A stretch of 64,000 nt of DNA from Hirundichthys speculiger (Eukaryota; Chordata; Actinopteri; Beloniformes; Exocoetidae), in NCBI GenBank assembly GCA_018398805.1, contig JAGFBZ010002028.1, positions 186,001 through 250,000 of the forward strand, given 5' to 3'. A program made the position numbers and the translations under genes. Under the pieces are notes generated by a model. It was not told the origin of the DNA. It searched no databases and saw nothing but the letters and a program-made list of their open reading frames with translations. Shown here in pieces: positions 55,400 to 64,000 of this stretch (its first letter is position 1; each line of letters starts with the position of its first letter).

Positions 55400-55980
55400 G
55401 ACTTGAGAGACTGAGAGCTTTTAACGTGTCACGAAGACCAGTGCGTTGCATTTAGTTCCTGAATAAATATTTTTTGAAATGCTTTCTATCATTTTTTAAA
55501 AATAAATCTTAAAAATAGATTTTACATTACAATATTTAATCAGAATTGCATCTGTCCCAGTGTGAGTGGAGTTGTTGCAGTTACTGCTTCTCACCAGCAG
55601 AGGTCAGTAGAGAATATTCAGTCTCGCAAGAGCAAGAGCTTTTTAGATCAATTGTGAGAATAAGACCACTAAAGTATATTTAAAAGAATTAGAACACATA
55701 GTAGGAACACAAGAACATATTATGTCAATAAGAGCACCAAAAAAAAAAAAAATAAAACACATAATTAGAAAAGAACATGTAAGACTGCACATCATAATGC
55801 TGCATGAGCAGATAGAAAAAGTCTGTGGACTCTTATGAAATTGCAGGTATTTGAAACATAAAAACAGAAATTACAGTGATGTAAGTTTCAGACATCTCTA
55901 CATCTCTGAATAGTATTTTTTTCATCAAACAGGTAAAAATCAGCTGATTCTGTAGTATTTGCTTGAATATTTGGGGATTG
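55400..55980. other. No gene recognised
   Basis: AT-rich; poly-A at 55739-55752. Nothing else seen. Confidence 0.5.
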
Positions 55981-55984
55981 CATT

Positions 55985-57015
55985 CTGTTGGCAGCCATGG
56001 GCTACAAAGTTGATAGTTGCCAGAGAAGCTGCGAGACGTCATCATTAGCAGGTAGGAACCAGGAGAGGAGTATAAAAGAATATCCAAAGGGAGGGAAAGC
56101 ACCAGGGAACACTGTCAAAACCACAATCAGTAAGTGGAGAAAACATGGTACCACAGAGACATTGCAAAGACCAACACAACCCTCCAAAGCTGCTGACTCT
56201 TTATTTTTATTTATTCTTTTATTACAGTTTGTTTTGTTGTGGCACTTTAAGATTTGCCTGCAAATGTAAAGTGCTAAAACAAAAAATTATTGTTATGAGA
56301 GTGGCGAGTAGAAAAAACTTATCAGGGGGGCTACCTGGGCACCAACAGGAACTACAGGAGTTCCTGTCTCCTGTATTCTACACAAGTTCGGGTGAGGTAG
56401 GGGGGTAAGTCAGAACCCATTTCTTACAGAAATCTGCAAGCACATCTGTATTATGTGATTAATTCAGTCAACCCAAATCATGTAGTAAATGTGTCATCAC
56501 CTGACAAGTGACAAATGCTTGGAACTTTATGTCCTTAATTCTAAAAGGTATGTTTGGCGTAAAGCCGGTCCAGATCATCATCCATACAGGAACACCATAC
56601 TGACACTTGACACTGAAGCATGGTGGGGGTAGCATCATACTTTTGGGGCTGCTTCTCTTCACCTGTGCCAGGCCTTTTGTCAGGGCTCTAATGGGGAGAT
56701 GATTAGCCACAAATGACAAAATATTCTGAAATGACAGTGACTCAAAGCACACAATAAAAACCCAACCAAGACATGATTTCAGTGAAGGAAAATCAAAAGT
56801 CCTGGAATGGCCCAGTCAGAGCCCAGACCTCAGTCCAATCCAAAACTCCACTGGAATGGCCTAAAATGAGCCATGCATAGGGAGATCCCCTCATAGTTTG
56901 AAGCAATCTTAACTTTATTGCACAGAAATTGGAATAAAAAGTTCGAAAATCTATGGGACTTACTCACAAGGACTTCATGCTGTAATAAAGCCAAGAGGTC
57001 CTTCTACAAAGTAAG
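55985..57015 (+). pseudogene. Tc1-like transposase relic
   Basis: The N-terminal helix-turn-helix is readable near 56090-56190 (VKTTISKWRKHGTTETLQRP). The region 56560-56650 retains GGGGTAGCATCATACTTTTG, the glycine-rich core. Near 56800-56860 the frame gives LEWPSQSPDLSPIQN, the motif before the last catalytic residue of Tc1 elements. Stops, frame changes and an AT-rich interruption at 56190-56500 show it is dead. Terminal repeats were not identified. Confidence 0.85.
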
Positions 57016-57019
57016 GTAG

Positions 57020-58125
57020 TTCAGACTTATGTGACCAAGCTGTAAGGTTTTTTTTTTAAATTCAAAATATTCCCAATATTGGATTCTTCTTTGTTGGGAC
57101 ATTGGATCCAAAGATATAACAAGTCTGACATCTTTGTTGTTGCTATTACTGTCTTCTAAACCTCCAAGGGTCTCTGGACTTTTTATAGTCAGTGGATAGA
57201 CAACCGGGCTGGACCCCCTCAGTGACGTCACCAGACGTTTCTGAGCAGCGGTTTTGAAGCCCAGTCTTTGGACCACTGGCTGACTCCACCCAACGCGGGT
57301 TAATTTCAAAAACGAGCAAATGAGTGGAACAAGCAGGTACGTTTATTCATTCTGTAAAGTTGTAACACGGGTTTCATTATTTGGATTTAAATCGTCTGGA
57401 TTAATTTTCACATAAATACATAAATAGCCACTCGGTAGAGGACCCCCACCATCATCTGGACCCACTCCATCCTGTTTGGGGTCATGGAGAGGGCTGGAGT
57501 CTATCCCAGCTGTCATGGGGTGAGATGCTCTGTCTCTGTGGGCCACACAGAGAAAAAAAAACAACATAAACCACAGTATATGCTCATCCTCCTGCAGCCA
57601 ATTTAGATTCACAAAAAAAAAAAAAAAAAAACTTAACAGCCATGTTTTTGAACTGTAGGAGCAAGTAAAACCCACTCCAGGACAGGAATGGCACCATGCC
57701 ATCTTTATGCTTCCAATTAAATAAATAGATGAATTAATTGATCAAAATGAGCATTATTGGTGTGTAGTTAAAAATGAAACTGCCACTCAAACCAAATTTT
57801 AATTTTTTTTTCAGTAAAGGCAGGAATTGTAAATGCATTTTAACTGTTATTAAACAGGTTTTTAAACTCTATAACCTTGATGTATTTGTATGTATATAGT
57901 AGGGAACATGAAACGTGCAGATATGACTCCTCACATTAGACCCCCCAGTGCTGTTTCACTGCTGCCCAGTAGATGGATCCAGTCCTCCAAAATATACAGT
58001 ACTGTTCTTTATTTTTTAAGTTGGATATATATATATCTTTATATATATATAATCTAACTCATCTTATTGTTAAACTTTACTATCAGCATTTTTTAAAACC
58101 AGCTCAAATCAGTAAAAATCCAGTC
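57020..58125. other. Spacer with repeat scraps
   Basis: 57180-57290 resembles the widespread fish repeat containing CAGTGACGTCACCAGACG and GAGCAGCGGTTTTGAAGC. 57470-57545 is a LINE-like scrap (GGCTGGAGTCTATCCCAGC). A-runs lie at 57615-57631 and an AT repeat at 58027-58052. No gene. Confidence 0.5.
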
Positions 58126-58131
58126 TTTATT
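58126..58131 (-). terminator. Poly(A) signal candidate of the beta connexin
   Basis: AATAAA on the minus strand, 389 bp beyond the beta connexin stop codon and 47 bp beyond the stop of the possible extra 3' exon (58378-58178). Confidence 0.4.
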
Positions 58132-58177
58132 CGTTGACATTGTCTCCACCCTTTTAATGTCATCAGCAATAAGGGCA

Positions 58178-58378
58178 TCATAGATCATTTCTACTTTTTG
58201 AACTGTATTTACAGTTATGTATTATGTACATTTGTTCTACTTGTCTTTGGGATGACTTTCTTATGTGCAATCCATCTCGTTGCTGCGCTCTCAGGTTGAC
58301 ACAATTGACTTCTGGTTTGTTTTTATCCACATTTTCTCTCTGTTGGTTGACTTCTTCGCTTTCTGTCCGCAGAGACTC
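58178..58378 (-). other. Possible extra 3' exon of the beta connexin
   Basis: A strong acceptor (TTTTTTTCCCAG|GAG) opens a 66-codon frame, ESLRTESEEVNQQRENVD onward, with the charged composition of a connexin tail. In the sequence as written the preceding exon already stops (TAG at 58522-58520), yet that TAG lies directly on a donor-like TAG|GTAGAG. It could be an alternative tail or chance. Confidence 0.25.
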
Positions 58379-58519
58379 CTGGGAAAAAAATAAAATTGGA
58401 GCATATGAACTAAAAAAAAAAAAAATCAACCCAAAAACATGTGGAATGCATGAAATGCCATTAACAAAAAAATTCTAATACTTAATAAAATCACCTGACT
58501 GACTGATTAATACCTCTAC

Positions 58520-61117
58520 CTAGTGACAGGCCTTGGCAACAAGATATGCAAGTTCTGCCATGTTAAGGACCATGCAGATAGAAGAGGCAGTGGCCATGAA
58601 AACAGTGAAGATGGTTTTCTCTGTGGGGCGTGAGATGAAACAGTCCACCAGGTTGGGACACGGCCACTGGTCACACTGTACCAGTCCGGGGCATCTGGAA
58701 ACCATCGTACACAACGTACAGGGCATACCTGGGGGCAAAAAGACACGCACCGTCTGTTTATGCCGAATTAGCGGTGTGACGGACAGAGAGAATAACAGAA
58801 CCGCAGGGCTTACATGAATCCACCTTCAAACAGCAGCCTGACCACCAGGCTGCAGAGGTACGTCCACCAGAGGGCGCCGGTTATCGGCAGCCTCTGCTTC
58901 TTCAACGTCTCCAACTCTTCCTCTTGACCCTTGCTGCTGTGGAAACCAGCTCTGCCAGAACCCTGTTGTCCAGGATGACAGATGATGGGAACATGTTATG
59001 ACACTAAAACACAAACCATGACGTGATAAGAGATGACGCTACTTGCATCAGGCAAACTGATAAAATATTGTTTTCATGTTACTGGTAATTAGCAGGGTGT
59101 AGAGGTGGTGTAAAAGGAAATGACAGTGGTAGAGCAATTGAGACTTAAAAGTTGCACAGATATAAATATTCAGATGAAACTTTTATCTCATGCATCCAGC
59201 AGACACAGACTGTACTAGCAAAAGACCAGAAATGATTACAGCAAACATAACTTTATATTCTGAAGAAATGTGCTGAAATAAAGCTTCATTAAAGCGACTC
59301 CACTGATACAAACATTGCTGCAAATGAAATGTCATGTTTGGTAACAGTGCTCCTGGTTCTAATTTTCAGGTAAAGTATTTAATATTTTCTTAGTTAGACA
59401 TAGTAAAATTTTATATTAAAATAATTCAAACTGATCCAAAATTTCCACTTCAGTTAGCCTGTGTAGATCCCCTCCAATCAACACTTACACACAAACATCT
59501 TCACTAATCTAAATCCCTGCAAGACTTGAAGACTAGAAAAGTCTTTACAAGACATGGTATCACTTAACCTTTTGGTCTCGAATGTATAATATTTGATGGA
59601 TGAATTCCTGAGACCTCTGCATAATCCACATAATAAAAAACCTAGGAAACTTCTAGTATACTGCAAAAACGGTATCCACTAGGTGGCAGCACCAGTCACA
59701 AGTAGATGTTACAGCTGCATTTGGGGTGGTCGCAAGACCCGTACTCTTACGGGTTTTGAAAGTGACAATACAAACTCCAATTTAGCACACGGGTGAGGAC
59801 AAAATGGGGAAGAATATCGATGTGCTGAACCTCACAAGAACTTCCAGGCTATGTTCCCGTCAATTTGGCAATTTTTACAGACACGAGCACCTCCGGTAAA
59901 GAGGTCATAGAGATCATTCATTTTACATCATTCTCTACCTTCAAACAACCATGGTGTCCTACTGCAATGCTGCTGAGTGTAAATCACCATAGATCCAAAA
60001 CAAAGAAGCTACACATCTATCGCCTTCATGGCTGATGTGATGTTGGCAAAGTGACCAGAAGATCCCTCTGCTGATTGACTTGGCATGAGAGGACAGGACA
60101 AAACAGGTTTTTGACAGTTGTTGACAGGCTGAACTGCACACAAAATTTAATGATATGTTCGTGTCATTTCAACAAACAAACACTGTTGGGTACGCGAGTG
60201 GTGATCCTGTCTACTTTGCCTGGAATAACCGGAGGAAGCCACTGGTGCAGAGAAGACTGGAAAGGCACAAGTCTGCAAAGCCCCGGATGAGCTCTGACAC
60301 GTCATGTTCTACAGGCATTCACGTAGCCTCTGTTCTGGTGGGATTGCTGTCACTACCTGTCCCTGGTCTTCGCTTAGGGCTTAAAATATCATAGGACTCT
60401 TAAAATGTGTGTGACAAAGTTTGAGGTGAATCCACTAAAAAAATGTGCGTGAACAAAGAGCATATAACAGTGAAGCTGCTGAACAGTTGTGAATTCTGCT
60501 CTGGGAGCTTTAACCAGCAGTTATCGACCACGATGACCTAAAGTGCACCAATCTATCTGACTCAGACTGAAAATGCATTGAAAGTTTGTCTCAGACTGCC
60601 GCTATTTCTGCAAATAACATCTGAAAAATTAAGACATTTAATTTCAGCTCCCTCCACTCTGCTACACGTCAGTTACACCGTGATATTAAAAATTCCCACG
60701 GGAATATTGCTATCACTTTTTGATTTTTTTTCAGAAATGGCTCAAAGTTTGTCCAAGAAAAGTCGTATCCTGTTCATGAGCCAGGTGTTTGGGCGTTGGG
60801 ACGTTTCTATGTGAGACTAGTTGGTAGATTTTTTTTTAAAAAAGCAAAAAAAAAAAAAAAAGATAATATAATAAACAACACCAACGGGATATACCGGGAT
60901 TGCAGTAGCATGAATAATATATAGAAATGGTAATAAAAAAAGTGAAAAACCTGCGCTCACACACCTGAAGGAGCCTCTTCTTATCGTCATGCTTACGATA
61001 GGCCACATACATCGCAACCAGGAGTGTTGGAGTGGAGACAAAGACAAGCTGAAGACACCAGAGACGAATGTGGGACACGGGAAAGAACTGATCATAACAG
61101 ACGTTCTCACAACCAGG
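58520..61117 (-). CDS. Beta connexin, gjb2/gjb6-type, partial, one frame break
   Basis: Three exons are seen: 61117-60965 (51 codons, [20 protein letters not shown] onward), 58962-58814 ([18 protein letters not shown] onward, third membrane segment) and 58728-58520 (loop 2 and fourth membrane segment). The first exon, which must encode the start to CNT-Q, was not found and probably lies past 64000. Motifs are loop 1 C-ENV-C, second-segment [16 protein letters not shown] with a [11 protein letters not shown] cytoplasmic loop, and loop 2 [13 protein letters not shown] followed by [13 protein letters not shown]. The frame ends VAKACH, four residues past the membrane, so the tail is very short, as in Cx26. 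One extra base near 58685 breaks the frame between QMPR and LVQCDQW. The tandem placement with gja3 matches the human GJA3-GJB2-GJB6 cluster. The exact fish name (possibly Cx30.3) was not settled. Confidence 0.9.
59951..60290 (+). pseudogene. THAP-domain relic in beta-connexin intron
   Basis: The plus strand starts [13 protein letters not shown] and stops at once. After frame changes it gives KLHIYRLH and later ICSCHF and GDPVYFAWN. The Cys-X4-Cys start and the C-x-C-H-F end fit the zinc-coordinating THAP fold used by P-type transposases and fish THAP genes. The middle is scrambled, and this is not an active gene. Confidence 0.4.
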
Positions 61118-62105
61118 CTGAAAGAAGAAACACAAAAAAACAAAAATAAATACTCAGTTTAGCTGCAATTTTCCCATTCTGGGAATTTAGACTGAACTTT
61201 TGCAATATTGTCTAACAGTAAAATGACTTGTTCCCAGTAACTGCTTTAAAAATAAAAAATAAGTTGACAGGTGGCCATGTAAGCTACACAAATGACAAAG
61301 ATGTTACTAGCTGGAAATCTGGTTATAGTAAAAAAAGAAAGTTTGGAGAAATAAAGAAAACATAGGGTAGTTTCTTAATTTTTTTTTTCCAAAAAAAAGG
61401 TTTTCAGAGTAACAATGAAGTTGAGGCATGTGTACCTGTGAGCTACTGACATCAGAGCCATGGTCTCATATTCATTAGATTAAGAGTTTTAAAATCTCTT
61501 TTCACAGTCAAGAAAAGCCTACTTTGGAAACAGTGTTTAGTAGATTTCCAAGTTACCTGGTGGAGCGCTTGTGGTAACAACAGATTCAGTACGACCTGGA
61601 GTTTGAGACGATATTTTGTGACCGTGTGATTGTCCTAAAACTGAGCCCGCTAACACATAAATTATATAATGCATTTAATATGAGCTGAGATTATGGTTCT
61701 ACAAGTAGAGGCTGACTACGAACTGAGGGGAGAAAGTCGAATTTTTAGGTCATAGCATTAATCAGATTAAAAATATATGTGTGTAAGTATTTTTAAAGGG
61801 CAGTTTTGTACTTGACAGGTAGCTTAAATGTTTTTTTTAATCTCCAAGGAAATAACTGTCATCATATTTTAGAAATTGTAAAATTATTATGTGAATATAC
61901 CATAACCAGGACTAGCGCAACAATTCCCCCATGTAGCGATTTACACCATAAATATTAGTCGTACATACAGCACTGACAATATGGGACCGCTAAAAGAGTA
62001 CCATATCTTCCTCTATTTTGTGATTCACAAAAAAAACAAATAATAATGTTATAAAGATTTCATTCAATATTTGTTTCCAAAGTCAATATATTGAAATTAA
62101 ACAAC
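61118..62105. other. Intron of the beta connexin, no feature
   Basis: AT-rich with T- and A-runs. I searched for a beta-connexin first exon (Met-Asn-Trp start, VWGDE motif) on the minus strand here and did not find one. Confidence 0.45.
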
Positions 62106-62109
62106 CTCA

Positions 62110-62485
62110 ATGTTTTTATAGAGATTGGGATAAAATCCACCTTCTGGATCAGATCCGGTTCAGTCTTTTAAATTTGATAGAGGTTCCCATTGTCAGTCTC
62201 TGAGTCAAATTTCATGAGTTTTGGGCAATAATTAACGGAGATATTGAGAAACAACATTTTTGGCCCCATTTACCACAATGTTATCGAAAATTTGAAAGTG
62301 ATCCAGAATCCAGGATTTCTTCTGGATCACACTCAAAATGAAATCAGTTCTTCCTTTTCACATTTCCGACAACTCCTGAAAATTTCATCAAAATCCATCC
62401 ATAACTTTTTTAGTTATCTTGAACACAGACAAACAGACAGATAAACGCCAGCAAAAACATTACCTCCTTGGTGGAGGTAATAATG
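62110..62485 (-). repeat. Fish repeat, CTCCACCAAGGAGG type, copy 2
   Basis: A reverse-oriented copy of 38690-39050, readable from GATCAGATCCGGTTCAG to CCTCCTTGGTGGAGG. Most blocks (AGAGGTTCCCATTGTCAGTC, GATCCAGAATCCAGGATTTC, CATCAAAATCCATCCATAAC) are retained. Confidence 0.75.
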
Positions 62486-62708
62486 CTAAAACATTTTTTC
62501 TTTAATCTAAATTAACCAGCACAACAATGTCGTGTAACATTATTATTAGGTCAATTTTTTTTTTCCCAAACAATCAGTTTAACCTACAATCATCTTCAAA
62601 TGTGAACAGCTTAATACTTTCATTGTATATTAGGGTTAATGCAGGACACACATGTCAGCGGAGTGCAAATTATACAATGACAATTGGGGGAGGTCAACAT
62701 TTCCTAGA

Positions 62709-62794
62709 GATGACAAAAATGACAATTTGTCCCTTCTTTAGGGGGGTCGAAGATGACAAAAATAACAATTTGTCCCTTCTTTAGGGGGGTCGAA
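62709..62794. repeat. 43-bp tandem duplication
   Basis: Two adjacent 43-bp copies starting GATGACAAAAATGACAATTT and ending AGGGGGGTCGAA differ at one base (G/A in the first third). The low divergence marks it as recent. Confidence 0.95.
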
Positions 62795-63525
62795 GTTGTA
62801 AACCCCCCCGTAATTCGCACTATGCATGTCAGTCCAGTTTGTTTTACGTTTGTAGGGGGGTTCGTTCTTGTCACAGACAGAGAGAGATATGAGCCCCTGG
62901 GTCCTGTGGGTTGTCATGTGGGGTCTTATAGATGTCATCAGGTCCCCTCAGACTGTTATATCTGGGGACTTAGGAGACCAAATGAGCACCTCAGGCTCTC
63001 TTTTGCATTCTCTGAACACTTCATGAAACATTTTCTTCAAGGCCCTCTGCTGACCTGTCGGAGGCAGCGGCTCGCGTAGGTGAATTATGTTGCCATGTTT
63101 GTTGGTTGTGATTGGTCTGCAAAAATTTTTAGGTAGGTGGCAAGCACCAAAATTACTTTCACGTGAATGCCAGGATGCAGATTCTCCTAGCAGAACGTCG
63201 CATTTTAACAGGAAGAGCAGTGTATGCTCGCATTACCTGCCAGAGGTCATAACGTTACAGGCTGAAGGGTGCATATGATGCATCTTTTATTACGAAGAAC
63301 AACAGAAAGCATGAACCGAACCATTTATCATAAAACATACATAAAACATTATCCAGAGCTTTTAGATAAAACTTCTGTTTGTCTCCCTAATCTTCCAGCT
63401 GTTTCAGCTGTTTCCCTTTTACTTTTAGGGATTCATTTTAAAATACGTTCTTCACTGAGTAAATGTCTGTATTCTGCTTTCCAGCTCTAAAGAGAGTGAT
63501 CGGGAGCTACTAAAGCTTTATTGAT
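62795..63525. other. No gene recognised
   Basis: Contains G-runs (62854-62859) and unassigned sequence. No beta-connexin exon and no repeat family could be named. Confidence 0.4.
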
Positions 63526-63529
63526 GCGA

Positions 63530-64000
63530 CACCGCAACACCAAGTTTCATGAACTTCATCCTGATAGCGATTACATAACATCTCCACTTTGGTCTTAACT
63601 GTCCGAAGGAATTTGTTTTATATGGTTTTTGATTTGAGTCCGATTTTTTTTTCCTCTTGCAACACTTTCTCTGATCATTGCATGGTATGATCTTGGGGTG
63701 AATTTACTGGGAGTCCACTCCTAGGAAGACTGGCAACAGATAGGCTGTATAACTCCAATTGAAGGACACTAGCTTTTTTCTTTCAGATCATTGATGATGT
63801 CTTTCCACCTTGGCACTGTGTTTACACACCTGAACAATCCAGAAACAAAGTGTCAAAAATTCTGCTTGTTATCTCAGCTTTTGTTAAACAAATAATGATA
63901 AGAATGTACTCTCTTTTTCACATGATTGTACACTGTGACACGTTTTTAAAACTGGTATTTTATACGATAACAGGGACTAGAGGTGCCGTTCCCCTACCTG
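63530..64000 (-). mobile_element. Tc1-like relic, reverse orientation, runs off the window
   Basis: On the minus strand the order of landmarks (CAAGGTGGAAAGACATCATC, TTGGAGTTATACAGCC, CAGTCTTCCTAGGAGTGGAC, CCCCAAGATCATACCATGCA) is that of the N-terminal half of a Tc1-type element. It is the same family as the plus-strand relic at 44445-44790. No intact frame. Confidence 0.65.

Noticed and set aside
61440..61600. Possible first exon of the beta connexin
   Set aside because: Minus-strand sequence with AG|GT-like words was examined, but it lacks the Met-Asn-Trp start, the VWGDE motif and an open frame into CNT-Q.

Overview
This window is teleost fish nuclear DNA. The evidence is GT-AG introns, vertebrate gene families (hemopexin/Wap65, alpha and beta connexins, an NHL-repeat protein), and dense fish-type DNA-transposon debris (Tc1/mariner, hAT-like, Tigger-like, TTAA-flanked MITE). 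The species cannot be named from the sequence; a percomorph is a guess.

Layout. 1-2352 is a 20-bp-period satellite that ends in a near-perfect inverted repeat around a small hairpin. 2.6-18.9 kb holds no recognised gene, only transposon relics and microsatellites. 18.9-23.5 kb (+) is an NHL beta-propeller gene with a non-coding first exon and one large coding exon. 26.5-31.7 kb (+) is a ten-exon hemopexin (Wap65-type) gene. 31.7-45.5 kb is intergenic and rich in mobile elements, including a 1.4-kb hAT-like element with an exact 8-bp target duplication, a Tigger-like element carrying a nested repeat, and a TTAA-flanked MITE. 45.6-50.8 kb (-) is gja3 (lens connexin 46 type) in three exons. 58.5-61.1 kb (-) is a beta connexin of the gjb2/gjb6 type; its N-terminal exon is not visible and probably lies beyond position 64000. 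The gja3/beta-connexin pairing matches the human GJA3-GJB2-GJB6 cluster.

How the genes relate. Hemopexin is a secreted haem scavenger. The two connexins form gap-junction channels and are a conserved tandem cluster. The NHL protein has a coiled coil and a TRIM32/TRIM3-like propeller but no visible RING or B-box. Nothing suggests one pathway across the window; it is conserved vertebrate synteny with repeat-rich spacers.

Main caveat. All four genes carry a single-base reading-frame break: one in the NHL gene, one in hpx, two in gja3 and one in the beta connexin. Each is mended by adding or removing one base, and the coding is otherwise well preserved. Residual sequencing or assembly indels explain this better than four independent pseudogenes, but reads are needed to decide. 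I did not find a new defence-like or operon-like system. The most unusual structures are the satellite with its inverted-repeat end and the clean, target-duplication-bounded transposons.
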